From NCBI GenBank assembly GCA_034432595.1, contig DAOUBT010000015.1:1-64000 (forward strand): a stretch of 64,000 nt of DNA, given 5' to 3'. The DNA is from DAOTZR01 sp034432595 (GTDB taxonomy: Bacteria; Chloroflexota; Anaerolineae; B4-G1; SLSP01). A model generated the notes under the pieces. It did not search any database and had not been told where the DNA came from. It saw only the letters and a list, made by a program, of their open reading frames with translations. Below, piece after piece: positions 24,526 to 33,348 of this stretch. Made by a program: the position numbers and the translations under genes. Positions within the stretch are counted from its first letter, which is position 1; each line of letters starts with the position of its first letter.

Positions 24526-27434
24526 TCACCTTCACCTACCCCGCCCTGTTAGCCCTGTTGCCGCTTTTCGCGCTGCTTTCGGCTTTAGCTCTGGTTGGAT
24601 CAGGGCCGCTGCGCGCGCGCGGATCGTGGCGTGCCCGTCTGCGCGCCATTCCGGCCACGCGCTGGAGTGGAGCCGCGCTGCGCCTGCTCATCGGCTGGGC
24701 GCTCATTCTGGCCCTGGCCGGGATGCAGTGGCAGCGACCTGTGCATGAACTTGCGGTGGTTTTTGTGCTCGATCTTTCCGATAGCGTACCTGCCGCGGAA
24801 CAGGCGCGCGCCGAGGCCTTCGTCCGTCAGGCGGTGGCGGCGATGCCGACCAACGCCAAAGCGGCGATTGTCGCTTTTGGCGAGGATGCGCTGGTGGAAC
24901 GGCTGGCCTCTTCTCAACGTGACCTGCCCCCCATCGCTTCGGTACCGCGCACGCAGCGCACCAACATCGGCGCGGCCATCCGCCTCGCGCTGGCCCTCTT
25001 CCCCGAAGGCACACAGAAGCGCATGGTGATTTTGTCCGACGGCCTGGAGAACGTGGGGCAGGCGCGTCGTCAGGCGGAATTAGCGGCGGTGCGCGGGGTG
25101 GAGATCGCCGTCGTGCCGTTGACCACGCCCCCCGCCGAGCAGGAGGTGTACGTGGAGGCGCTGGCCGCGCCCGCCGCGGTGCGCAAGGGGCAGGCCTTCG
25201 ACGTGACGGCGACGGTGGTGAGCAGCGTGGCGCAGGAGGCGACCTTGCGCCTGTTCGGCGACGGGCGCCTGCTCCAGACGCGGACGGTGAGCCTGCAGGT
25301 GGGGGTGAACCGCATCTTGTTGAGCCTTACCGCTGAGGAGACGGGCTTCCGCCGTTACCGCGTGGAACTGAGCGCGCCGCTTGACACCCTGCCGCAGAAC
25401 AATCTGGCTTCGGGCTTCACCATGGTGTACGGCCCGCCGCGCGTCCTGATCGTGACGCGCGCCGCCACGGAGGTGGAGGCGCTGCGCGCGGCCCTGGAGT
25501 CCACCGGCATGGAGGTGCTCATCACGTCGCCGGAGGCGCTGCCCTCTGACCCCGCCACTTTGGCAAGCTACGATAGTATCGTGCTGGCCAACGTCCCGGC
25601 GGAAACACTTCCCAAGGGGGCCATGGAGGCGCTGCCGGTGGTGGTGCGCGAGCTGGGACGCGGCCTGGTGATGCTCGGCGGTGAGGAGAGCTTCGGCGCG
25701 GGCAACTACCTGCGCACACCCGTCGAGGCGGCGCTGCCGGTGGACATGGAAGTGCGCAGCCGCACGCGCGAGGCTAATATCGCCCTGGTGATGGTGATTG
25801 ACAAATCCGGCAGCATGGGGCGCTGTCACTGCGACAACCCCAACGCCAAACCCGGCGAATATCAGCGCGTCGAGGTGGGCCTGCCCAAGGTGGACATCGC
25901 CAAGGACGCGGTGTTGCAGGCGACGCAGGCGCTGGGGCGCAACGACTATCTGGGCGTGGTGGCTTTCAACGAGAACGCGCTGTGGGCCTTGCCTTTGCAA
26001 CGCCTGCCCGATACCATGGTGATTCAGCAGGCGATCGGTGGCATTCAGGCCGAAGGGCAGACCAACATTTACGCTGGATTGGCCGAAGCTGAAAAGGCGC
26101 TGCTCACCGTCGAGGCGCGCGTCAAGCACATGATTCTGCTTACCGATGGTTGGTCCACTTCGGGCCAGTATGATGAGATGATTCAACGTCTGGCGGACGA
26201 AGGGATTACGCTTTCCATTGTGGCGGCGGGTGGCGGTTCGGCGGAGTACCTGGAGCAACTGGCGGAAAAGGGCGGCGGGCGCTATTATCCCGCGCCCTCG
26301 ATGCAGGACGTGCCGCAGATTTTCCTCAAGGAGACGGTACAGGCTGTGGGCGAGTACATCATCGAGGAGCCGTTCTACCCGCTCCCCGCGGCGCCTTCGC
26401 CCATTCTGCGCGGCTTCGACACGGCTGCACTGCCGCCGCTGTTCGGTTACAACGGGGCCACGCCCAAGCAGACGGCGCAGGTCGTGCTGCTCAGCGCGCG
26501 CGGTGATCCGGTGCTGGCGCAGTGGCAGTATGGCCTTGGGCGCGCCGTGGCCTGGACTTCGGACCTCAAGCCGCAGTGGGCGGTGGACTGGGTTGCCTGG
26601 GAGCGCTTCAACGTCTTCGCGGCGCAGCTCATCAACTGGACCCTGCCCGCGCCTTTCGACGAGAACCTGAGCGTGAGCGCTCAATCCGACGGCGCGGACG
26701 TGCGGCTGGTGGTGGACTCGACCGATGAGCAGGGCCGTCCGCGCGACCTGCTGGAAACGACGGCGACCCTGGTCAGCCCGGACTTCGTCACCGCGACGGT
26801 GAAGCTGGAGCAGACGGGCGCGGGGCACTACGAAGGCACAACGTCCCTGGGGGATGCGGGCACCTATCTGGTGCAGGTGGTGCAGCGCGACGCGCAGGGC
26901 AATCCGGTGGCGCAGCGCACCACCGGCCTGGTCGTGCCCTATTCGCCGGAGTACAAGCGCATCGGCAGCGGTGAGGGGCTGTTGCGCGAGCTGGCGCAGC
27001 TCACCGGCGGCAAGGAGCTGGCGAGTTATGAGGAGGTCTTTGCGCCGACGGCGCATCCGGCGCGGCGCGCCGTCCCGTTGTGGCCGGCGCTCCTGCTGTT
27101 GGCGGCGCTGGCCTTCCCGGTTGATGTGGCCCTGCGGCGTTTGCGGCTGCAACCTTCGGATTGGGCGCGTCTGCGGCGCTGGCTGGATGAGCATCTGCGC
27201 CCAACGCGGCGTCAGCGTCGCCGTGGCGAGCCGGAGGTGTTGAGCGACCTGTTCCGCGCGCGCGAACGGGCGCGCCGGCGTGGCGTGCGGCCAGTGACGC
27301 CGGAAATGCCGCGCGGCGACGAGACCCCGCCGGCAGCGCCTCCCCCGTCCGTTCCACCGGCTGCGCCCCCGCCTGCTGAGGAGGATGCCCTGGCGCGCCT
27401 GCGGCAGGCACGGGAGCGGGCGAAGCGGCGGTAG
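24522..27434 (+). CDS. Large membrane protein with two VWA domains and a GATase-like domain
   Basis: 970 residues. Two N-terminal hydrophobic segments, a first VWA (FVLDLSDSV, about 80-240), a linker with beta strands, a GATase1-like region (RVLIVTRAATEVEALRAAL, and LVMLGGEESFGAGNY), a second VWA with MIDAS DKSGSMG (about 426), a third beta region, a C-terminal helix (WPALLLLAALAFPVDVAL) and a basic, Pro-rich cytosolic tail. The second MIDAS is followed by an insert with a CHC motif (RCHCDNPNAKPGEYQ) absent from ordinary VWA loops. The start at 24522 overlaps the preceding stop and has AGGGGAGGGAGG upstream; frames extending further upstream are not supported. It closes the block, and is followed by 111 bases before the malic enzyme gene. 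Confidence 0.85.
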   Translation: MITFTYPALLALLPLFALLSALALVGSGPLRARGSWRARLRAIPATRWSGAALRLLIGWALILALAGMQWQRPVHELAVVFVLDLSDSVPAAEQARAEAFVRQAVAAMPTNAKAAIVAFGEDALVERLASSQRDLPPIASVPRTQRTNIGAAIRLALALFPEGTQKRMVILSDGLENVGQARRQAELAAVRGVEIAVVPLTTPPAEQEVYVEALAAPAAVRKGQAFDVTATVVSSVAQEATLRLFGDGRLLQTRTVSLQVGVNRILLSLTAEETGFRRYRVELSAPLDTLPQNNLASGFTMVYGPPRVLIVTRAATEVEALRAALESTGMEVLITSPEALPSDPATLASYDSIVLANVPAETLPKGAMEALPVVVRELGRGLVMLGGEESFGAGNYLRTPVEAALPVDMEVRSRTREANIALVMVIDKSGSMGRCHCDNPNAKPGEYQRVEVGLPKVDIAKDAVLQATQALGRNDYLGVVAFNENALWALPLQRLPDTMVIQQAIGGIQAEGQTNIYAGLAEAEKALLTVEARVKHMILLTDGWSTSGQYDEMIQRLADEGITLSIVAAGGGSAEYLEQLAEKGGGRYYPAPSMQDVPQIFLKETVQAVGEYIIEEPFYPLPAAPSPILRGFDTAALPPLFGYNGATPKQTAQVVLLSARGDPVLAQWQYGLGRAVAWTSDLKPQWAVDWVAWERFNVFAAQLINWTLPAPFDENLSVSAQSDGADVRLVVDSTDEQGRPRDLLETTATLVSPDFVTATVKLEQTGAGHYEGTTSLGDAGTYLVQVVQRDAQGNPVAQRTTGLVVPYSPEYKRIGSGEGLLRELAQLTGGKELASYEEVFAPTAHPARRAVPLWPALLLLAALAFPVDVALRRLRLQPSDWARLRRWLDEHLRPTRRQRRRGEPEVLSDLFRARERARRRGVRPVTPEMPRGDETPPAAPPPSVPPAAPPPAEEDALARLRQARERAKRR

Positions 27435-27545
27435 GGGCTGGGAGCAGGAACACCCTGGCGCAGGATGAATGCCTGAGGTATGGAACCTTCAGGCGGCGGG
27501 GAGCCCTTTGAATTTCTGGAACCACGCAGTAACAAGGAGCTGAAC

Positions 27546-28799
27546 ATGGTGGATGAACGCGAACTTGCGCCGCATCGCCGCTATCGCGGCAAAGTTACCC
27601 TCAGGCCCAAGGTCCCCGTGCGTGGGGTGGAGGATTTCGCCGTGTGGTACACCCCTGGCATCGCGGCACCCTGCCGCGCCATCGCCGCCGATCCGGAGGA
27701 AGTCTGGGAACTGACCAATCGCGGCAACACCATTGCCATCATTTCCGACGGTACGCGCGTGCTGGGCCTGGGCGACATCGGCCCACGGGCCGCGCTGCCC
27801 GTGATGGAGGGCAAGGCGTTACTGTTCAAGCTCCTCGGCGGCGTGGACGCAATCCCGCTGGTGCTCGATGCGCGCGACCCGGCGCGCTTCTGCGACGTGG
27901 TTGCCGCCCTGGAGCCGAGTTTCGGCGGCATCAATCTGGAGGACATCGCGCAGCCCAAATGCTTTGGCATCCTGGAAACCCTGCGCGCGCGTCTGGACAT
28001 CCCGGTCTGGCACGACGATCAGCAGGGCACGGCGACGGTGGTGCTGGCCGCGGTACTGAACGCGCTCAAGCTGGTGGGCAAGACGCCTGACGCGGTGCGC
28101 ATCAGCCTCATCGGGGCGGGCGCGGCGAACATGGCCGTGTACCGCCTGCTCAAAGCGGCGGGGGTTAATCCGGGCGCGATCGTGGTCTGCGATGAGCGCG
28201 GTATCCTGCATCCTGAACGCGAGGACTTGCGCGCCCTTGCCGATGCGGCGCCGCAGTGGCGCGTCTGCCTGGAAAGCAACGCCGAGGGACGGCGCGGGGG
28301 CATCCGGGAAGCCTGTCGCGGCGCGGACGTGCTCATCGCCTTCAGCCGCCCCGGCCCCGACACGCTGTTACCGGAGCACATCGCCGCCATGGCGCGGGAT
28401 GGCATCGTCATTGCGGGAGCCAATCCCGTGCCCGAAATCTGGCCCGACGTGGCCAAAGCCGCTGGCGCGCGCATCGTCGGCACGGGACGCAGCGATTTTC
28501 CCAATCAGGTGAACAACGCCCTGGCTTTTCCGGGCATCTTCCGCGGCGTGCTGGATGTGCGTGCGCGCACCATCAGCGACCGCATGGCTGTGGCGGCGGC
28601 GCAGGCCCTGGCGCGCTGTGCGGACTTCCGGGGGCTGCGGGAGGACCATCTCCTGCCCACCCTGGATGAACCCGAAACCGCGCGCGAAGTGGCCGTGGCC
28701 ACGGCGCTGGCTGCCATCGCGGAGGGGGTGGCACGTCTGGTGCTGGACGAGGTGACGCTGCGGCAGCGCGTGGCGGAGGGAATAGGCGCGGGCTTGTGA
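27546..28799 (+). CDS. NAD(P)-dependent malic enzyme
   Basis: 417 residues. Malic enzyme decarboxylates malate to pyruvate, feeding NAD(P)H and pyruvate to central metabolism. Family motifs seen: RGVEDFAVWYTPGIAAPC, SDGTRVLGLGDIGPRAALPVMEGKALLFKLLGGVDAIP (in part), VWHDDQQGTA, and the Rossmann GAGAANMAVYRLL. SDFPNQVNNALAFPGIFRG is the usual C-terminal signature. The length fits the short bacterial form without a phosphotransacetylase domain. ATG 27546 follows AAGGAGCT and starts the protein at the homology; an ATG at 27480 would add 22 residues with no family support. A dyad GCCTGAGG/CCTTCAGGC lies at 27472-27495. Confidence 0.9.
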   Translation: MVDERELAPHRRYRGKVTLRPKVPVRGVEDFAVWYTPGIAAPCRAIAADPEEVWELTNRGNTIAIISDGTRVLGLGDIGPRAALPVMEGKALLFKLLGGVDAIPLVLDARDPARFCDVVAALEPSFGGINLEDIAQPKCFGILETLRARLDIPVWHDDQQGTATVVLAAVLNALKLVGKTPDAVRISLIGAGAANMAVYRLLKAAGVNPGAIVVCDERGILHPEREDLRALADAAPQWRVCLESNAEGRRGGIREACRGADVLIAFSRPGPDTLLPEHIAAMARDGIVIAGANPVPEIWPDVAKAAGARIVGTGRSDFPNQVNNALAFPGIFRGVLDVRARTISDRMAVAAAQALARCADFRGLREDHLLPTLDEPETAREVAVATALAAIAEGVARLVLDEVTLRQRVAEGIGAGL

Positions 28800-28804
28800 G
28801 CTGG

Positions 28805-28826
28805 CCCTGACAGGATGCTGTCAGGG
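28805..28826. other. Perfect hairpin between converging genes
   Basis: CCCTGACA (28805-28812) and TGTCAGGG (28819-28826) with a 6-base loop. No T-tract follows on either strand, so a classical terminator is doubtful. Confidence 0.5.
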
Positions 28827-28913
28827 GGTAGTCTCAGCGATTGACGCGAGAAAACAGTCCGGCCCGTCGGTGAGCGCCGCTACAGTCCGGCAGGGCCTTG
28901 GCTGTGGGGAAAG

Positions 28914-30290
28914 TTACGCTTTAACGGCGTCAGATTGAGATTGCGAGGCCAGATTACGCTCGCCGGCATCTTCTTCCGGAGCAGCGGGCAGGGTAAAGTA
29001 GAAAGTTGACCCCTCGCCGGGCTGGCTTTCCACGCCGACCCGTCCGCCGAGGCGTTCCACAATGCGGCGCGTGATGGAAAGTCCAAGGCCATACCCCTGC
29101 GCGCGGACATGGCTCAGGCGCGTGAAGGGGATGAAGAGACGGCGCTGTTCCTCTTCTGTCAGGCCAGGGCCGTTATCCTTGATCCAGAACTTCACCATGC
29201 CATCGTTTAGCCGGGTGGCACCCAGAGTAATGTGGGGAGGATTGCCGCCGTACTTGAGCGCGTTGCTGATGTAATTCACCCACACCTCCTCCAGCCAGGG
29301 GGCGTACCCGTAAGCCGGCGGCCAGACAGGTTGGATCACCAGCTCTGCTTTGCGCTGTTGAATCGGGTCACGCAGGCGTTCTAACGCCGCCCCAATCACG
29401 GGACTCATGGCCACGGGACGGGAGAGCACCTCCACTTTGCTGAAGCTCGAAAGCAGTAGCAGTTCATCCACGATGTTGGTGAGCTTGCGCGCACTGCGTC
29501 CGATGAGATTCAAGTAATTGAACAACGTTTCCTGAGACATATCGTTCAGGTTATCCTGAAGCGCCTCGCTGAACCCTAAAAGCGAGGAAAGCGGCCCCTT
29601 CAAGTCGTGCGCTACCGTGTGAGCGAAAGCCTCCAGGTCCTCGTTACGCCGCAGCAACTCCTGATTCAGGCTCTGCAGGGCCTGCGTGCGCTCCTCAACG
29701 CGCTGATCCAGCTCGCGATTGATCCGAATCAACTCCTGTACAGCCCGTTCCAGGCTGCCGGTGGCCAGCCACATCGCCAACGCGACAAAGTAAAAGCTGG
29801 CGGTGGTCGCCGGATTGGGGAGGGCTTCATGCATCACGCCGACCTGCAAATAACCGTAAATAAAGCTTTCCAGCGTGGCCGTGACAAAGCTGGCCCAGGA
29901 GCGCAGCAATACGCTGGAAAGGATAATGGGCAAAAGCCAGAGATAGGTGCTGCGGCCTTCGACGAGGTATTCGATTTTTTCCAAAGGGAAAATCGAAATG
30001 AAGATGAGCAAAATAAATGCTACACTTCTCCAGTCGGTGGGTAAACGGCGACTGAGGCAATACAGGAGGCAACTGGAGAACAACACGATTGCGCCGCTCA
30101 CGTAAATCACGGTGGGGGGTTCCGGTCCGGCCAGCCCTTTCTGCTCGGCCAGGATGACCAGCACCACCACCAGGCTGGTGAGCACGACGGTGCCCAACAA
30201 GAAAGCATCCAGCATCCGCCGGCGCCGTTCCTCGTCGTTTTCAATTTTCTCGTATAGCTTTTCGATATAAACCTTCAGATCTGCGTTCAC
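28914..30290 (-). CDS. Membrane sensor histidine kinase
   Basis: 458 residues. Cytoplasmic N-terminus with charged coil, then about six hydrophobic segments between residues 28 and 190 (FLLGTVVLTSLVVVLVIL and others), a short coiled coil (RELDQRVEERTQALQSLNQ), then HisKA with phospho-acceptor His in FAHTVAHDLKGPLSSLL and an ATPase domain (NYISNALKYGG, DNGPGLTEEE, GYGLGLSITRRIVERLGG). The MASE-like transmembrane region is likely the sensor and the signal is unknown. No response regulator adjoins it. The start is a GTG at 30290; the upstream site is weak. It lies divergent from cydA, which invites the guess that it responds to respiratory state, but that is untested. Confidence 0.85.
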   Translation of the reverse strand: MNADLKVYIEKLYEKIENDEERRRRMLDAFLLGTVVLTSLVVVLVILAEQKGLAGPEPPTVIYVSGAIVLFSSCLLYCLSRRLPTDWRSVAFILLIFISIFPLEKIEYLVEGRSTYLWLLPIILSSVLLRSWASFVTATLESFIYGYLQVGVMHEALPNPATTASFYFVALAMWLATGSLERAVQELIRINRELDQRVEERTQALQSLNQELLRRNEDLEAFAHTVAHDLKGPLSSLLGFSEALQDNLNDMSQETLFNYLNLIGRSARKLTNIVDELLLLSSFSKVEVLSRPVAMSPVIGAALERLRDPIQQRKAELVIQPVWPPAYGYAPWLEEVWVNYISNALKYGGNPPHITLGATRLNDGMVKFWIKDNGPGLTEEEQRRLFIPFTRLSHVRAQGYGLGLSITRRIVERLGGRVGVESQPGEGSTFYFTLPAAPEEDAGERNLASQSQSDAVKA

Positions 30291-30609
30291 GGCTTGCCCT
30301 ATGAGTTGACTTCAATTCCTGGTGTTGGCTGGATGACGTGATGTTGTCTTCCTGAACGGTATGATAATCTTACCAAAACAAAGCGTTAAGTTTACTTATA
30401 GTATAAAGGCGAATTTCTGGAGGTCAAGTATGAGATGAGTGTGCTTTTTTAACGCACAGCTCCACCACAACGCCGCGTTGGCCGGTCTGTTTTACCGTTT
30501 TTGACCATGCTGACCGGGTCCGCTACGTTTGCAAAAATTCGGAAATACCTATAATAGTCAGGTAACCCCGTTTAACTCACCGCAAATCATATCGTGATAT
30601 GGAGGTGCT
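30291..30609. other. 319-base divergent control region between the sensor kinase and cydA
   Basis: For cydA a candidate promoter is TTGCAA (30529-30534), 15 bases, TATAAT (30550-30555). An AT-rich tract (30359-30420) with TTAAGTTTACTTATAGTATAAAGG may hold the kinase promoter or another. The cydA ribosome binding site ATGGAGGTG is at 30599-30607. No coding sequence is recognised. Confidence 0.45.
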
Positions 30610-31944
30610 ATGGATGCAGTACTGCTGGCGCGGATTCAGTTTGCTTTGACGGCGGCCTTCCATTTCCTCTTCCCGCCGGTGACCATTGGCCTGTCCTGGC
30701 TGATCGTGCTTCTGGCCTGGCGCAGCCTGCGCACGCAGGACCCGGAAGATGACGCAGCCCTGACCTTTTGGGTGCGCATCTTCACCCTGCTCTTTGCTGT
30801 TGGTGTCGCCACCGGCATCACCCTGGAATTCCAGTTCGGCACGAATTGGGCAACCTATTCCCGCTTTGTCGGGGACATTTTCGGCTCGCCCTTAGCCGCG
30901 GAAGGCGTTTTTGCCTTCTTCCTGGAATCCACTTTCCTGGGTGTGCTCATCTTTGGGCGCAAGCGCGTCTCACGGCGTTTTTATCTATTTTCTACATTGA
31001 TGGTGGCCCTCGGTTCCACCCTCTCAGCGTTTTGGATTATCGTCGCTAATTCCTGGCAGCAGACACCCACCGCCTACGTAATCGTGGGCGAGGGGGCATT
31101 CCGGCGCGCTGAGTTGACCGACTTCTGGGCTGCCGTGTTCAACCCGTCCACGCTGCCGCGTTACACCCACACCCTCGCTGCCTCCCTCATCACCGGTGGC
31201 GTCTTCATGGCGGGGATTGGCGCCTGGTACCTCTTGCGCGGACGGCATCCGCAATTTGCGCGGCGCGCTGTGCGCCTGGGCATGACCATGGTGGCCGTGG
31301 TGGCGCTGCTCACCCTGGCGACGGGGCACATGCACGCGGTGCAGGTTGCCCTCACGCAGCCGGCCAAGATGGCCGCTTTTGAGGGCCTCTTCAAGACGCG
31401 CGCCGGCGCCCCTCTCAGCCTTTGGGGGTTCCCGGATGTGGAGCAGCAGAAAGTTCATTTTGAAATCGCCATTCCCAGGATGTTAAGCCTGCTGGTGTAT
31501 TTCAAGCCCGATGCCACCGTCACCGGGTTGGATCAATTCCCGCGTGAGGAATGGCCCCCCATTGCCCTGAGCTTCTATCCCTACAAAGTGATGATTATGC
31601 TGTGGGGCTGGTTCCTGGTGATAGGCTGGGCGTACCTGTTGCTGCACAAAAAACTGAGCACCTGGAAACCGTTCCTGAAAGCCCTATTCTTCTCCATCCC
31701 CTTACCCTGGGTAGCGATGGAGTTGGGATGGATGGCGGCGGAAGTGGGGCGTCAGCCCTGGGTGGTGTACGGCCTGTTGCGCACGGAGGACGCGGTCTCG
31801 GTGGTGGTCCCTGCCGGGCAGATTCTCGCCACCATCATTCTGTTCGTGTTGATTTACGCCGCTCTGTTGGCACTGGCCATTTATCTGGTGCGTCAGGAAG
31901 TGCTCCGTGGTCCGCAGTTGGACAACGGCACGCCGGCAGCATGA
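30610..31944 (+). CDS. cydA: Cytochrome bd ubiquinol oxidase subunit I
   Basis: 444 residues. This subunit carries the three hemes of cytochrome bd, which reduces O2 to water with quinol, giving oxygen scavenging and energy at low oxygen. Seen: H18 (FHFLFPP, the heme b595 ligand), H187 (RYTHTLAAS, heme b558), M328 in YKVMIML (heme b558), and GRQPWVV near the end. Multiple hydrophobic segments span the protein. At 444 residues it is the short Q-loop type. ATG with ATGGAGGTG upstream. cydB begins 11 bases after its stop. Confidence 0.95.
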   Translation: MDAVLLARIQFALTAAFHFLFPPVTIGLSWLIVLLAWRSLRTQDPEDDAALTFWVRIFTLLFAVGVATGITLEFQFGTNWATYSRFVGDIFGSPLAAEGVFAFFLESTFLGVLIFGRKRVSRRFYLFSTLMVALGSTLSAFWIIVANSWQQTPTAYVIVGEGAFRRAELTDFWAAVFNPSTLPRYTHTLAASLITGGVFMAGIGAWYLLRGRHPQFARRAVRLGMTMVAVVALLTLATGHMHAVQVALTQPAKMAAFEGLFKTRAGAPLSLWGFPDVEQQKVHFEIAIPRMLSLLVYFKPDATVTGLDQFPREEWPPIALSFYPYKVMIMLWGWFLVIGWAYLLLHKKLSTWKPFLKALFFSIPLPWVAMELGWMAAEVGRQPWVVYGLLRTEDAVSVVVPAGQILATIILFVLIYAALLALAIYLVRQEVLRGPQLDNGTPAA

Positions 31945-31955
31945 GGAGGTGAAGC

Positions 31956-32987
31956 ATGGCCATGAGCTTTTTACAGACCTTGTGGTTTCTTTTGATTGGG
32001 GTCCTCTTGACCGGCTACGCCATTCTGGACGGCTTCGATCTGGGCGCTGGTGTGTTGCATCTCCTGGTGGCGCGCAAAGATGAGGAGCGACGGCAGGTGC
32101 TCCACGCGCTGGGGCCGTTCTGGGATGGCAACGAGGTATGGTTGCTCACGGGGGGTGGGGCGCTCTTCGCCGCTTTCCCCCACGTGTACGCTACCGTCTT
32201 TAGCGGTTTCTACCTTGCCTTGATGCTGGTCCTCTTCGCCCTGATTCTGCGCGCAGTAACCTTTGAATTCCGCAGCCGCGTGGAATCCCCGCGCTGGCGC
32301 GCTTTTTGGGATGCGGTGCTCTGCGGCAGCAGCTTCCTGCCCGCGTTGCTTACCGGCGTGGCGGTGGGCAACCTCATCCGCGGCGTGCCGCTGAGTGCGG
32401 ATATGGAGTACGCGGGCACCTTCTTCACCTTGCTCAATCCCTTTGCGCTGCTGGTCGGCCTGACCGGTCTGGCGATGTTTGTCACGCACGGCGCCTTGTA
32501 CCTCATGATGAAGACGGAAGGCGCGGTCGCGCAGCGCGCAGAACAGTGGGCCAAACGCGCCTGGGCGGCCTGGCTGGCTTTGACGCTCCTCACCATGGTT
32601 GCCGCGCCTTTCGCTGCGCCGGAGCGCTACACGGACAAACCGGTGGCGATTTGGGGATTGCCGCTTCTCGTGGCCGGGATGCTGGGCCTCACCCGTTTCC
32701 ATCTTGCCCGTGGAGACGCGGGTAAAGCCTTTACCTTTTCCGCCCTGAGCATCGGCGCGCTGATGGCCCTGTTCGGCGCGAGCTGCTTCCCTTACCTTGT
32801 GCCGGCGAGCAACGGCGTGCAGATTGCCGGTTACGCGGGCCTGAGCATTTACAACGCTTCCGCCTCGCAGCGCACCCTCACGGTGATGGCGGTGATCGCC
32901 CTGATCGGCGTTCCCATTGTGCTGGCCTATACCGCCTACATCTATCGCCTGTTCCGTGGCAAAGTGGGGGCAGAAGGCGAATACTGA
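31956..32987 (+). CDS. cydB: Cytochrome bd ubiquinol oxidase subunit II
   Basis: 343 residues, membrane protein. The N-terminus has LLTGYAILDGFDLGAGVL, the standard CydB signature, and GPFWDGNEVWLLTGGGALFAAFP. About eight or nine hydrophobic segments are seen. It forms the heterodimer with CydA. A GAGGTGAAG site precedes ATG 31956; a second ATG lies two codons on. No cydC/cydD assembly genes are in the window, so they must be elsewhere if needed. Confidence 0.95.
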   Translation: MAMSFLQTLWFLLIGVLLTGYAILDGFDLGAGVLHLLVARKDEERRQVLHALGPFWDGNEVWLLTGGGALFAAFPHVYATVFSGFYLALMLVLFALILRAVTFEFRSRVESPRWRAFWDAVLCGSSFLPALLTGVAVGNLIRGVPLSADMEYAGTFFTLLNPFALLVGLTGLAMFVTHGALYLMMKTEGAVAQRAEQWAKRAWAAWLALTLLTMVAAPFAAPERYTDKPVAIWGLPLLVAGMLGLTRFHLARGDAGKAFTFSALSIGALMALFGASCFPYLVPASNGVQIAGYAGLSIYNASASQRTLTVMAVIALIGVPIVLAYTAYIYRLFRGKVGAEGEY

Positions 32988-33015
32988 GGTCCATGGGTAC
33001 CTGATTACCTTGCCT

Positions 33016-33052
33016 GGGGTGGGCGATAGCATGGCCTTCGCCCACCCCTTTT
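33016..33052 (+). terminator. Palindromic repeat copy D acting as terminator for cydAB
   Basis: GGGGTGGGCGA (33016-33026) pairs perfectly with TCGCCCACCCC (33038-33048), and TTTT follows (33049-33052). The hairpin loop differs from the other copies. The remaining bases up to the mraZ promoter (33053-33245) hold a long-range dyad CCACGC/GCGTGG (about 33102-33156) and no recognised gene. Confidence 0.75.
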
Positions 33053-33245
33053 AAGATGCTTACCATGACCTGCTAACCGCTAATCGGGGATGCTTTTCGG
33101 GAACCACGCCGTTGCGGGCGGTAGTCAACCACCTCCGCTCCCGGCTTTCCTGCGTGGTGAATATCGCCGTAACGTTTGAATGCATCGCTGCAGCGTCCTG
33201 CCGATATAGGACTAAAGGGCTACTCCCTTATTTCCCAAAATTCAG

Positions 33246-33274
33246 TTGCACTTGTGGGATAAATCGTGTATAAT
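33246..33274 (+). promoter_or_regulatory. Promoter of the dcw cluster
   Basis: TTGCAC (33246-33251), a 17-base spacer and TATAAT (33269-33274): a strong sigma70-type promoter, 74 bases before the mraZ start. The MraZ boxes begin 1 base after the -10. Confidence 0.75.
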
Positions 33275-33309
33275 GTGGGAAACAGTGGGGATAAGTGGGG
33301 ATAAATGGG
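33255..33309 (+). promoter_or_regulatory. MraZ operator: four TGGG boxes at a 10-bp period
   Basis: TGGG at 33276, 33286, 33296 and 33306 repeats with an exact 10-bp step, and a fifth (33255) sits 21 bp upstream within the promoter spacer. MraZ in other bacteria binds such direct repeats in its own promoter region, so autorepression of the cluster is expected. Confidence 0.75.
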
Positions 33310-33348
33310 GTATTTAGCTCCACCGGCAAGCGCTAAAGCGAGGCAAAC

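Noticed and set aside
25080..27194. Long open frame on the minus strand (704 codons) opposite the double-VWA gene
   Set aside because: Low-complexity Arg/His/Gln-rich product, no domain, lies wholly against a gene with clear domains; an effect of high G+C codon use.
27472..27495. T-box or terminator before the malic enzyme gene
   Set aside because: Only a short dyad GCCTGAGG/CCTTCAGGC; no specifier loop, antiterminator or T-tract.
31971..33032. Minus-strand open frame of 353 codons opposite cydB
   Set aside because: His/Gln/Arg-rich shadow of cydB with no start signal or domain.
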